A stretch of DNA of 19,156 nucleotides from RGIG3009 sp045630765 (lineage in GTDB: Bacteria > Bacillota > Clostridia > Oscillospirales > Acutalibacteraceae): assembly GCA_045630765.1 (NCBI GenBank), contig JAZQTM010000071.1, positions 1 to 19,156 on the forward strand, in the 5' to 3' direction. The first letter of the stretch is position 1. Each line of letters begins with the position of its first letter. This document shows, piece by piece, positions 6,693 through 14,310 of the stretch. The position numbers and the translations under genes are program-made. The notes beneath the pieces were generated by a model that made no database searches, was not told the DNA's origin, and saw nothing but the letters and a program-made list of their open reading frames with translations.

Positions 6693-7226
6693 ATGCAACA
6701 TATAGAAGTAACGCAGTTGCGTGAGGTGCTCCCGTCGCTGCGTGCCGGTGATCGAATTCTCTTGTCGGGGACGGTGTATACGGCGCGCGACGCGGCGCAT
6801 AAGCGCTTGATGGCACTGATGCAACAGGGCGAGCCGTTGCCTTTTGCGCTTCAGGATGCGGTGATTTTTTATTCCGGGTCAACACCCGCTCCTCTGAACG
6901 GCGTGATTGGTGCTTGTGGCCCGACCACCTCTTGCCGTATGGATCCGTTCACACCGCAGTTGTACGATGCGGGTGTTTGCGCGACCATTGGCAAGGGCGA
7001 ACGTGATGCGTCGGTTACGGATGCGATTGTGCGTAATCGTGCGATCTACTTGTGCGCACTGGGCGGTGCCGGTGCTTTAGCGGCGGAGCATGTGACCGCG
7101 TGCGACGTTGTGGCGTTTCCCGAGCTTGGTTGTGAAGCGGTCAAACGACTGTGTTTTCACGAGTTTCCGTTAATTGTTGGAATCGATTGTTATGGAAACT
7201 GTGCATTTTATGAGATAAAGGAGTAA
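6693..7226 (+). CDS. Class I fumarate hydratase, beta subunit (stand-alone)
   Basis: Matches the C-terminal/beta part of iron-sulfur class I fumarases and L(+)-tartrate dehydratases, which interconvert fumarate and malate. The 177 residues contain TARDAAHKRL (30-39), GPTTSCRMDPFTP (76-88), IGKG (99-102), GGAGAL (about 125) and a C-terminal ELGCEAVKRL...FPLIVGID block, all typical of the beta subunit. The alpha subunit, which ligates the 4Fe-4S cluster and is normally encoded directly upstream, is not in this window. The start codon touches the DivIVA-like stop (TAAATG) and has only a weak ribosome-binding site, so translation is probably coupled. FumA-type and TtdB-type substrates cannot be told apart from this sequence. 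Confidence 0.88.
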   Translation: MQHIEVTQLREVLPSLRAGDRILLSGTVYTARDAAHKRLMALMQQGEPLPFALQDAVIFYSGSTPAPLNGVIGACGPTTSCRMDPFTPQLYDAGVCATIGKGERDASVTDAIVRNRAIYLCALGGAGALAAEHVTACDVVAFPELGCEAVKRLCFHEFPLIVGIDCYGNCAFYEIKE

Positions 7227-7232
7227 ACGAAC

Positions 7233-7454
7233 ATGGCAGAACTGAAGTATGATATTGTAAAAGAACTTGGTGTTTTATCCGAGTCCCCCACGGGCTGGCG
7301 CAAAGAGATCAACTTGATCAGCTGGAACGATCGTGAGCCCAAGTACGATATTCGTGATTGGGCACCGGAACGCAGCAAGATGGGAAAAGGCGTTACGCTG
7401 ACTCCCGACGAAGTTATTTTACTTCGCGACCTGCTCGGCGAGATCGACATTTAA
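7233..7454 (+). CDS. PC4/YdbC-family single-stranded DNA-binding protein
   Basis: Small protein of the YdbC group, related to the eukaryotic transcriptional coactivator PC4 and expected to bind single-stranded DNA. The 73 residues carry the compact beta-sheet plus C-terminal helix layout with the family's recognisable segments GWRKEINLISWND (21-33), PKYDIRDWAP (36-45) and the closing LTPDEVILLRDLL helix. A clear AAAGGAG ribosome-binding site precedes the ATG. It is 6 bases after the fumarase beta gene and 13 bases before uppP, so it belongs to that operon. Its cellular job is not known. Confidence 0.85.
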   Translation: MAELKYDIVKELGVLSESPTGWRKEINLISWNDREPKYDIRDWAPERSKMGKGVTLTPDEVILLRDLLGEIDI

Positions 7455-7467
7455 CAGGTGATCGAGC

Positions 7468-8325
7468 ATGGTAATTTGGGAATTACTTAAGGCTACTTTA
7501 CAGGGTGTTGTGCAAGGCATTACCGAATGGTTGCCGATCAGCAGCACCGGACATCTGATAATCGTTGAGGAATTCATCCCGTTTACCCGTTCCAAAGAAT
7601 TTTTCGATCTGTTTTCGGTGTTGATCCAGTTGGGTTCCATTTTGGCGGTGTTGGTGTTATACTTCCATAAGCTCAACCCCTTTTCACCGAAAAAGACCGC
7701 CACGGAAAAACGCGGCACTTGGACGTTGTGGGGCAAGGTGTTGATCGCCAGTATTCCCGCCGCCATCGCGGGCTTGCTGATTGACGATTGGCTGGATGCT
7801 ATGGAAGCCGAACACAAAGGTATTTTCCTGTACATCATTGCCGCCGCATTAATCGTCTACGGTATTGCGTTTATCGTTATGGAGTGCCTGGTGCGCAAAA
7901 CCAAAGTGAACGATCTGTCACAGATCCGTCCCGGTTTGGCGCTGGGCATCGGTGCGTTTCAGATGTTGGCATTGATCCCCGGCACCTCGCGTTCGGGATC
8001 CACCATCTTGGGCGCTACCGCACTCGGTGCCTCCCGCACCGTCGCCGCTGAATTTTCGTTCTTTATGGCGATTCCCGTTATGTTCGGTGCATCGGGACTT
8101 AAACTGCTCAAAGCTGCCGCCGATGGCGTGCTGTCCTCGTTTGAATGGTTGGACTGGGCTTGCCTTGCGCTCGGCTTTGTGGTATCGTTCGTGGTGTCCG
8201 TACTGGTCATTCGTTTTTTGATGGATTTTATCAAAAAGCACGATTTCAAAGCCTTTGGTTGGTATCGTATCGCACTGGGCATTTTGCTCATCGTGCTGGT
8301 TGCCACCGGTTTGATCGGCGCGTAA
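7468..8325 (+). CDS. uppP: Undecaprenyl-diphosphatase (BacA type)
   Basis: Integral membrane enzyme that dephosphorylates undecaprenyl diphosphate to recycle the lipid carrier for peptidoglycan; overproduction gives bacitracin resistance. The 285 residues match the family. Both signature motifs are present: QGITEWLPISSTGHL (about 16-30, with Glu20 and His29) and PGTSRSGST (171-179, with Arg175). Several hydrophobic helices follow the usual BacA pattern. The ATG follows AGGTGAT. It is the last gene of the DivIVA-like operon and ends just before a bidirectional terminator shared with comM. Confidence 0.95.
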   Translation: MVIWELLKATLQGVVQGITEWLPISSTGHLIIVEEFIPFTRSKEFFDLFSVLIQLGSILAVLVLYFHKLNPFSPKKTATEKRGTWTLWGKVLIASIPAAIAGLLIDDWLDAMEAEHKGIFLYIIAAALIVYGIAFIVMECLVRKTKVNDLSQIRPGLALGIGAFQMLALIPGTSRSGSTILGATALGASRTVAAEFSFFMAIPVMFGASGLKLLKAAADGVLSSFEWLDWACLALGFVVSFVVSVLVIRFLMDFIKKHDFKAFGWYRIALGILLIVLVATGLIGA

Positions 8326-8334
8326 AAAGAAACA

Positions 8335-8370
8335 AAAAAGCACTCTTGTCTTGTGACAAGAGTGCTTTTT
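8335..8370. terminator. Bidirectional terminator between uppP and comM
   Basis: A perfect 16-base stem, 8335-8350 with 8355-8370, has a TTGT loop and A/T runs on both outer ends. It serves the convergent uppP (plus) and comM (minus, stop at 8378). Confidence 0.93.
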
Positions 8371-8377
8371 ATTTGTG

Positions 8378-9904
8378 TTATCGAGCCCAATATTTGCGAT
8401 CCAAGCTACGATATTGAATGGCTTCGGATAAGTGATTAATACGCAGTGTTTCGCTTCCGTCCAGATCCGCGATGGTACGCGCCACTTTCAAAAGACGATC
8501 GTACGCGCGGGCGGATAATCCCAATCGGTCAAAAGCGCTTTCCATCAACAATTTGGCATCCGGCGACAAGGCGCAGTGTCGCCGTAACAACGAGGGCGTC
8601 AATTGCGAATTGGTGCGGATACGGGTGCCGGCATAACGCTCAAGTTGTATCTGCCGTGCCGCATTGACTCGCTCGCGAATAGACGCCGAGTTTTCCGCAG
8701 GTTCGTGAGCATTCAAATCGCTGTATCCCACGGGCGGCACCTCAACGTGCAGATCAAAACGATCCAACAACGGACCGGAAATGCGGGACAAATACCGCGT
8801 GACACCGTTTGCCGAGCAGGTACATTCGCGGGTAGGATGTCCATAGTAACCGCAGGCACACGGATTCATGGCGGCGACCAGCATAAAGGAACAAGGATAC
8901 GTCAGCGATCCGCTGGCGCGCGAGATCGTTACGCGCTGATCTTCAAGCGGTTGCCGCAATCCCTCGGTTGCTGAACGCGAGAATTCAGGTAACTCGTCCA
9001 AAAACAAAACGCCGTTATGTGCGAGGGAGACCTCACCCGGTCGCGGAACGGCTCCGCCGCCGGTCAAGCCAACGGCTGAAACGGTGTGGTGCGGTGAGCG
9101 GAACGGGCGAGAAGATAACAACCCCACGTCGGCGGGCAACGTTCCGACAATGGAATGCACGGACGTGGCTTCAAGCGCTTCTTCGCGTGTCATATCCGGT
9201 AAAATTGACGGCAGCCGTTTTGCCAGCATACTTTTTCCCGAGCCGGGCGGTCCCACCAAAATGATATTATGATTCCCCGCAGCCGCGATCTCCATCGCAC
9301 GGCGCGGAACGGCTTGTCCCATCACTTCAGAAAAATCAGGTACGGTCACGTCTGTGTGAGGGGAAAACTCCGTTTTCGGAAGTGCTTCCAGCGGTTCCTC
9401 GCCCGACAAATGCGCAAGCAACGCTTTGATATGCTCCACGGCATACACCGTGATACCGTCCACGACCGCCCCCTCGGCAGCATTGGCTTTGGGGATAAAC
9501 ATCGTGGAGATTCCCGCCTTGCGTGCGGCGAGCACCATTGGCAACACGCCGTGTACGGAGCGGACTTCACCGGTAAGCGAAAGTTCGCCGATAAACGCCA
9601 TATTACTCAGATCAAACGACAGTTGACCTGCTGCACGCAGCAGAGCGAGTAATAACGGCAGATCGTATACCGAGCCCTCTTTTTTTATGTCCGCGGGGGC
9701 AAGGTTGACCGTGATACGGCTGACAGGAAACGAAAATCCGCAATTTTTCATCGCCGCCCGTACACGGTCGCGCGATTCTTTAACGGCAGGTCCCGGCATA
9801 CCGACAATGTCAAATCCGGGCAATCCTCCTGAAATATCCGCTTCTACCTCGACGGGATATCCGTCGATCCCGAGCAGTCCAAAACTATGCACTTGTGAGA
9901 ACAT
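8378..9904 (-). CDS. comM: YifB/ComM-family Mg-chelatase-like AAA ATPase
   Basis: Hexameric AAA+ ATPase; ComM in Gram-negative bacteria drives branch migration during natural transformation, while the role in clostridia is not established. The 508 residues equal the family's usual length. An N-terminal Lon-protease-like domain (about 1-170, beginning VHSFGLLGIDG) is followed by the Mg-chelatase-type ATPase with Walker A GPPGSGKSM (218-226), Walker B LFLDELPEF (300-308), a cysteine group (C349, C351, C361, C363) and a C-terminal helical domain. The start follows AAAAAGGGGGC. It is a single-gene unit with its own promoter and a terminator shared with uppP. Confidence 0.93.
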   Translation of the reverse strand: MFSQVHSFGLLGIDGYPVEVEADISGGLPGFDIVGMPGPAVKESRDRVRAAMKNCGFSFPVSRITVNLAPADIKKEGSVYDLPLLLALLRAAGQLSFDLSNMAFIGELSLTGEVRSVHGVLPMVLAARKAGISTMFIPKANAAEGAVVDGITVYAVEHIKALLAHLSGEEPLEALPKTEFSPHTDVTVPDFSEVMGQAVPRRAMEIAAAGNHNIILVGPPGSGKSMLAKRLPSILPDMTREEALEATSVHSIVGTLPADVGLLSSRPFRSPHHTVSAVGLTGGGAVPRPGEVSLAHNGVLFLDELPEFSRSATEGLRQPLEDQRVTISRASGSLTYPCSFMLVAAMNPCACGYYGHPTRECTCSANGVTRYLSRISGPLLDRFDLHVEVPPVGYSDLNAHEPAENSASIRERVNAARQIQLERYAGTRIRTNSQLTPSLLRRHCALSPDAKLLMESAFDRLGLSARAYDRLLKVARTIADLDGSETLRINHLSEAIQYRSLDRKYWAR

Positions 9905-9936
9905 ACAAAATGCCCCCTTTTTAACGTCTTTGTACC

Positions 9937-9965
9937 AGTATACAGGAAAACAAACGAATACACAA
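9937..9965 (-). promoter_or_regulatory. Promoter of comM
   Basis: On the minus strand TTGTGT (9960-9965) and TATACT (9937-9942) are exactly 17 bases apart, 32 bases before the start codon. Confidence 0.55.
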
Positions 9966-9970
9966 GAGAA

Positions 9971-9999
9971 AAACGCACCGTTAAACGTACGGTGCGTTT
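9971..9999 (-). terminator. Terminator of the yitT-ACT-UPF0210 operon
   Basis: AAACGCACCGT (9971-9981) pairs with ACGGTGCGTTT (9989-9999) around a 7-base loop. On the minus strand it is followed by a TTTTTCTCTT tract. It lies just after the UPF0210 stop and overlaps no comM promoter element. Confidence 0.88.
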
Positions 10000-10002
10000 A
10001 TA

Positions 10003-11361
10003 TCAGTTGCGAAGTGCCTGCAAGGGCGCGGGGATTCGTCCGCCGCGGTTGATAAGCCGCGCGGGGGAAGCGGGATTCACCGGCATCACCGGTCCACTGC
10101 CGAGCAAGCCGCCGAAGGAAAGCTCCTCGCCGACCTGTTTGCCGATGGCGGGAATCACACGCACCGCAGTTGCCTTGTTGTTGATCATACCGATCGCTGC
10201 TTCGTCGGCGATGATGGCGGAAATGATTTCCGCAGGTGTATCGCCGGGGATGTTTATCATATCCAAACCGACCGAGCAAACGGCGGTCATCGCCTCTAAT
10301 TTTTCAATGCGCAGACAACCGGTACGGGCGGCATGGATCATACCCGCATCTTCCGTTACGGGAATAAACGCGCCGGACAGTCCGCCAACGTGGGAAGATG
10401 CCATCACGCCACCTTTTTTGACCGCGTCGTTGAGCAACGCGAGCGCGGCGGTAGTACCGTGAGCACCGCAGCATTCCAAGCCCATTTCCTCCAAAATGTA
10501 TGCGACCGAATCGCCTACGGCGGGGGTGGGAGCGAGGGAGAGGTCGACAATGCCGAATGGTACACCCAAACGGCGGGAGGCTTCTTTTGCTACCAGTTGT
10601 CCCATACGGGTAATCTTAAACGCGGTACGCTTGATAAGATCCGCAACCGCGGTCAGATCGCAGTCACCCGCCTTAGCAAGTGCAGCGCGCACCACACCGG
10701 GGCCGGAAACACCGACGTTGATCACGCAGTCGGGTTCACCTACGCCGTGGAACGCACCCGCCATAAACGGGTTATCCTCGGGCGCGTTGCAGAACACCAC
10801 CAGTTTGGCGGGACCAATGCAATCGCGGTCGGCAGTCAACTCGGCGGAACGGCGCACAACGCGTCCCATCTCTGCCACGGCATCCATATTGATGCCGGAT
10901 TTGGTGGAACCGATGTTAACCGACGAGCAGATATGGTCGGTGATAGCCAGCGCTTCGGGAATACTCTCGATCAATTCTCGATCACCCGCCGCGAAGCCTT
11001 TTTGCACCAGCGCGGAATAACCGCCAATGAAATTGACACCGACAGCCAGTGCCGCGCGCTCCAGCGTTTTTGCCAATTTGAGCGGCTCTTTCTTAAGGCA
11101 ACCGGCAAGCACGATCGCGATCGGCGTGACCGAAATACGCTTGTTGATGATCGGAACACCGTATTCCTTTTCGATCTGCTCGCCGACCTCTACCAAGTGT
11201 TTGGCTTTTGTGGTGATCTTATCGTAAACGCGTCGGCAGACGACGTCAATATCGCTGTCACAGCAATCAATGAGCGAGATGCCCATTGTGATGGTACGAA
11301 TATCCAGGTTTTCCTCCTGGATCATCGTAATAGTTTCTAAAATGTCACGTGCGTTTAACAT
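10003..11361 (-). CDS. PFL family protein (UPF0210/DUF711)
   Basis: Conserved protein of the UPF0210 family, distantly related in fold to pyruvate-formate-lyase; its reaction is unknown. It has 452 residues, the normal length. Family landmarks include the N-terminal IxMIxxENLDIRTITMGISL stretch, a Gly-rich INVGVSGPGVV segment in the middle, VDLSLAPTPAVGDSVA, and the C-terminal SPARLINRGGRIPAPLQ. I start at ATG 11361, which has TAAAGGAG directly upstream; the longer open frame to 11445 runs through the ACT gene in another frame and has no ribosome-binding site. It lies 13 bases after the ACT-domain gene, a pairing seen across many anaerobes, so the ACT protein is its likely regulator. Confidence 0.93.
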   Translation of the reverse strand: MLNARDILETITMIQEENLDIRTITMGISLIDCCDSDIDVVCRRVYDKITTKAKHLVEVGEQIEKEYGVPIINKRISVTPIAIVLAGCLKKEPLKLAKTLERAALAVGVNFIGGYSALVQKGFAAGDRELIESIPEALAITDHICSSVNIGSTKSGINMDAVAEMGRVVRRSAELTADRDCIGPAKLVVFCNAPEDNPFMAGAFHGVGEPDCVINVGVSGPGVVRAALAKAGDCDLTAVADLIKRTAFKITRMGQLVAKEASRRLGVPFGIVDLSLAPTPAVGDSVAYILEEMGLECCGAHGTTAALALLNDAVKKGGVMASSHVGGLSGAFIPVTEDAGMIHAARTGCLRIEKLEAMTAVCSVGLDMINIPGDTPAEIISAIIADEAAIGMINNKATAVRVIPAIGKQVGEELSFGGLLGSGPVMPVNPASPARLINRGGRIPAPLQALRN

Positions 11362-11374
11362 AGCGGAAACTCCT

Positions 11375-11644
11375 TTAAATCTGATGCATAGAATTGAAGA
11401 TATCCTCGTGCATCGTGTGGATCGACAAGCCCATAGAGTCGCCAAGAGCGGTCAGCTCGTCCGCAAATTGCCCAAACGGGACGTCGCTTTTTTCAATATC
11501 CACCATCATGATCATGGCGAACATATCCTGCAGAATGGACTGGGTAACCTCCAACACATTGACCTGATGTCCCGCACAGATTGTGGATACTTTGGCGAGA
11601 ATACCCACCATATCTTTTCCGATAACTGTAATAACCGCTCGCAT
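11375..11644 (-). CDS. ACT domain protein (UPF0237)
   Basis: Stand-alone ACT domain of 89 residues, expected to bind a small ligand such as an amino acid and to regulate a partner. The sequence opens MRAVITVIGKDMVGILAKVS, the typical beta-strand/Gly/Asp/helix opening of ACT domains (GKDxVGI), and continues through VNVLEVTQSI to a C-terminal helix. The ATG at 11644 follows AAAAAAGGAGAG; the longer frame to 11695 lacks a signal. It sits between yitT (16-base gap) and the UPF0210 gene (13-base gap), and is probably the regulatory partner of the latter. Confidence 0.92.
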   Translation of the reverse strand: MRAVITVIGKDMVGILAKVSTICAGHQVNVLEVTQSILQDMFAMIMMVDIEKSDVPFGQFADELTALGDSMGLSIHTMHEDIFNSMHQI

Positions 11645-11660
11645 AATTGACTCTCCTTTT

Positions 11661-12521
11661 TTATATTGACTTGAAATTTTTACCAAAGATTTCACCTGTA
11701 TCCTGAATCATCACAAACGCGTAAGGATCGATGGTTTTCAGGATTCGGCGGATTTTAACAATATCCCGACGACGGGAAACACACAGTAGAATGGAACGTT
11801 CTTCTTGCCGATACGTCCCGTAAGCGGGAATGACCGTGGCGCCACGCCCGGTGGATTCGTGGATCGCTTCTGCCAATTCATACGGTTTTTCGGTGACGAT
11901 CATCAATGATTTTCCGCTGTCCATACCGAGCAGTATCGCGTCGATGACGTATGACGACACAAACGATACGACGGCGGAACACAGGGCGCTTTCGATATTC
12001 CCATATACGAATGCGGCGGAAATAAAGACGACGGCATTAAATCCAAACAGGAATTTACCGACGGGGATGTTCGGCCAATGGCGATGGACCACTTGTGCAA
12101 TGATATCGTTACCGCCGGCAGAGGCACCACGCAGGATCGGCAAAGCAAGACCGATGCCGGACAGCGCGCCACCGAACAGAGCAACGATGAGGATTTCTCC
12201 CTCGTACGCATATCCGTCGAGCAACGTATTAAACGTATCCATAAAGATGGAAGACAGCACCGTTGAGATCGTCGTGGTAATGAAAAAATGTGAGCCGAGT
12301 TGCCAAAAACCGAGAATCAAAAGCGGAATACTGATAACGAGCGACAGCATACCGGGCGGCAAACTTGTTAACACACTGATCTGGGTAGCGATACCGTTGA
12401 TACCGCCGGGTGTCAGTTCGTTATGACGGATAAAAATGGTATATCCCAACGCGTAAATGGCGGCGCCGAGCGCGATATACACAATATCGATGGTCCAGCG
12501 GATAACGGCTTTTCGTTTCAT
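11661..12521 (-). CDS. YitT family membrane protein (DUF161 + DUF2179)
   Basis: Integral membrane protein of the YitT group, function unknown (substrate transport has been suggested for the family). The 286 residues hold about five or six hydrophobic helices in the first 200 residues, including the family's LTPGGINGIATQIS loop (about 36-49) and GASAGGNDIIAQ (about 133-144). A cytoplasmic DUF2179 domain of about 80 residues follows, with GRGATVIPAYGTY and ERSILLCVSRRR, resembling a ligand-binding sensor fold. An AGAGGAG ribosome-binding site precedes the ATG. It is the first gene of the minus operon with the ACT and UPF0210 proteins and diverges from the Lrp gene. Confidence 0.92.
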   Translation of the reverse strand: MKRKAVIRWTIDIVYIALGAAIYALGYTIFIRHNELTPGGINGIATQISVLTSLPPGMLSLVISIPLLILGFWQLGSHFFITTTISTVLSSIFMDTFNTLLDGYAYEGEILIVALFGGALSGIGLALPILRGASAGGNDIIAQVVHRHWPNIPVGKFLFGFNAVVFISAAFVYGNIESALCSAVVSFVSSYVIDAILLGMDSGKSLMIVTEKPYELAEAIHESTGRGATVIPAYGTYRQEERSILLCVSRRRDIVKIRRILKTIDPYAFVMIQDTGEIFGKNFKSI

Positions 12522-12558
12522 TGTACGGCTCCTCTGTTCGGGACTGCTTTACCATATT

Positions 12559-12587
12559 ATCATACACCTTTTTTGTACCGAAATCAA
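12559..12587 (-). promoter_or_regulatory. Promoter of the yitT operon
   Basis: On the minus strand TTGATT (12582-12587) and TATGAT (12559-12564) are 17 bases apart, 38 bases before the yitT start. It nearly abuts the divergent Lrp promoter, so a regulator bound here could act on both. Confidence 0.5.
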
Positions 12588-12595
12588 ACATTTTG

Positions 12596-12624
12596 TTTGC
12601 ATATAGGCAGAAATGTGATACAAT
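12596..12624 (+). promoter_or_regulatory. Promoter of the Lrp-aminotransferase-ispE operon
   Basis: TTTGCA (12596-12601) and TACAAT (12619-12624) are 17 bases apart, 33 bases before the Lrp start codon. The -35 lies 8 bases from the yitT -35 on the other strand. Confidence 0.5.
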
Positions 12625-12656
12625 GAAGAAAATATGTGTATGGAAGGAGCACACTT

Positions 12657-13130
12657 ATGGATAAATTGCTGAAATTATTGGACACCAACGCCCGCTTGAC
12701 GGATGCACAGTTGGCAACCATGCTGGATATATCGGAGGCGGAGGTGCGCGCACAGATCGCCAAACTCGAAAAAGACGGTGCAATTCGCGCCTATAAGGCG
12801 GTCGTGGACTGGGATAAGACCGATCGAGAGTGTGTTACCGCCATCATCGAACTGAAAGTGACGCCGCGGCGTGACGTTGGCTTTGAAGGTATTGCCGAAC
12901 AGATTATGGCATTTGAAGAAGTGGAGAGCGTGTATCTGATGTCCGGCGGCTACGATCTGTCGGTACGTGTGACCGGTCGCAGTTTTCAGGAGATTGCCGC
13001 CTTTGTGGCAAAACGACTGGCACCGTTGGATTCGGTGATCTCTACCGCAACGCATTTTGTGTTGCGCCGCTATAAGGAAAGCAACGTTATGTTTTTAGGT
13101 GACAATCAGGACGAGAGAGGATATATTTGA
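12657..13130 (+). CDS. Lrp/AsnC family transcriptional regulator
   Basis: Amino-acid-responsive DNA-binding regulator of the feast/famine family, 157 residues. An N-terminal helix-turn-helix (about 3-50, LLDTNARLTDAQLATMLDIS then VRAQIAKLEKDGAI) is followed by a beta-strand linker and a RAM/AsnC ligand domain (about 62-145) with VESVYLMSGGYDLSVRV. I chose ATG 12657, preceded by GGAAGGAG; the in-frame ATG at 12636 lies upstream of that signal. It lies 4 bases before an aminotransferase gene and opposite yitT. Lrp regulators often control neighbouring amino-acid genes, so the aminotransferase, itself and possibly yitT are plausible targets. Confidence 0.92.
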   Translation: MDKLLKLLDTNARLTDAQLATMLDISEAEVRAQIAKLEKDGAIRAYKAVVDWDKTDRECVTAIIELKVTPRRDVGFEGIAEQIMAFEEVESVYLMSGGYDLSVRVTGRSFQEIAAFVAKRLAPLDSVISTATHFVLRRYKESNVMFLGDNQDERGYI

Positions 13131-13134
13131 TCGT

Positions 13135-14310
13135 ATGAATTACGAAAAACTGATGAATCCGACCGTTACCGGTATGAAACCGTCCGGTATCCGTCGATTC
13201 TTTGACATTGCCAACGACATGGAAGATGTCATTTCCCTGTCCATCGGGGAACCGGACTTTTCCACGCCGTTTCATATTCGTGACAAAGGCATCGAGTCAT
13301 TGGAAAAAGGAAAAACGTGGTACACATCCAATGCCGGTATGCCCCGCCTGCGTAAAGCGATCAGCGGGTATATCGAGCGCCACGTAGGCGTGACCTATGC
13401 ACCGGACTCCGAGGTTTTAGTTACGGTCGGTGGCAGTGAGGGCATTGACCTGTGTGTGCGAACACTGGTGTCGGCAGGGGATGAGGTGCTCATTCCGCAG
13501 CCGAGCTTCGTCTGCTACGAGCCGCTTGTCAAACTGGCGGGCGGTGTAGCGGTGCCGATTGTCACCCGCGCAGAAGACGGTTTCCGTTTAACGGCGGAGG
13601 CGCTGAAAGCCGCTATCACGCCCAAAACAAAGCTGCTTGTTTTACCATTCCCCAGCAACCCGACGGGCGCCGTTATGCGTCGCGAGCATTTGGAGGCGAT
13701 CGCCGAGGTGCTTCGCGGGACGGATATTTTCATACTGTCCGATGAGATTTACGGTGATCTGACTTACGGTGCGGAGTCCCACGTCAGCATTGTGTCACTT
13801 GCGGGAATGCAGGAGCGCACCGTGTATATCAGCGGTTTTTCCAAGTCCTTTGCCATGACCGGCTGGCGCCTTGGTTACGTTTGTGCGCCCGAACCGATTA
13901 TGAAGCAGATGACGAAGGTCCATCAATACGCGCTGATGTGCGCGCCGACCGTATCGCAGTACGCCGCCATCGAAGCGATGGAGAATGGCGATGAAGACGT
14001 GGTAAGAATGCGGGCGGATTACGATTCCCGTCGGCGATTGATCGTCGGTGAGCTCAACAATATGGGCTTGCGCTGTTTTGATCCGGAGGGTGCGTTTTAC
14101 GTGTTCCCGTCGGTTGAAAAAACGGGGCTCACGTCGGAAGAATTCTGCACGCAACTGTTGATGGAACAGCACGTAGCCGTAGTGCCCGGCACCGCGTTTG
14201 GTGATTGCGGCGAAGGCTTTGTGCGTATTTCGTACTGCTATTCCATCGATCATATTACCGAAGCCTTAAAACGCATCCGCGCCTTTTTGGAAAGCCGAGG
14301 TCTTTTATGA
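13135..14310 (+). CDS. Class I/II PLP-dependent aminotransferase
   Basis: Fold-type I aminotransferase, cytoplasmic, most like the PatA/AspC-type group acting on aromatic, aspartate or branched amino acids; the exact substrate cannot be read. The 391 residues are normal in length. Landmarks are SIGEPDF (36-42), YTSNAGMPRLR (63-73), SNPTG (174-178), SDEIYGDL (202-209), the PLP lysine Lys237 in GFSKSFAMTGWRLGY (234-248) and a C-terminal RISYCYS. The ATG at 13135 gives the expected N-terminus. A purine-rich GAGAGAGGA ends 14 bases before it, which is long, so translation may be coupled to the Lrp stop 4 bases upstream. An in-frame GTG at 13099 is less likely. Its stop overlaps the ispE start. 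Confidence 0.9.
   Translation: MNYEKLMNPTVTGMKPSGIRRFFDIANDMEDVISLSIGEPDFSTPFHIRDKGIESLEKGKTWYTSNAGMPRLRKAISGYIERHVGVTYAPDSEVLVTVGGSEGIDLCVRTLVSAGDEVLIPQPSFVCYEPLVKLAGGVAVPIVTRAEDGFRLTAEALKAAITPKTKLLVLPFPSNPTGAVMRREHLEAIAEVLRGTDIFILSDEIYGDLTYGAESHVSIVSLAGMQERTVYISGFSKSFAMTGWRLGYVCAPEPIMKQMTKVHQYALMCAPTVSQYAAIEAMENGDEDVVRMRADYDSRRRLIVGELNNMGLRCFDPEGAFYVFPSVEKTGLTSEEFCTQLLMEQHVAVVPGTAFGDCGEGFVRISYCYSIDHITEALKRIRAFLESRGLL

Noticed and set aside
10333..11340. A 335-codon open frame on the plus strand
   Set aside because: It is antisense to the UPF0210 gene, has no ribosome-binding site and shows no recognisable protein features; it is a codon-bias shadow.
13099..13134. GTG 13099 as the aminotransferase start, overlapping the Lrp gene by 32 bases
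   Set aside because: There is no ribosome-binding site before it, and the added residues precede the normal family N-terminus; ATG 13135 is preferred, though its own signal is distant.
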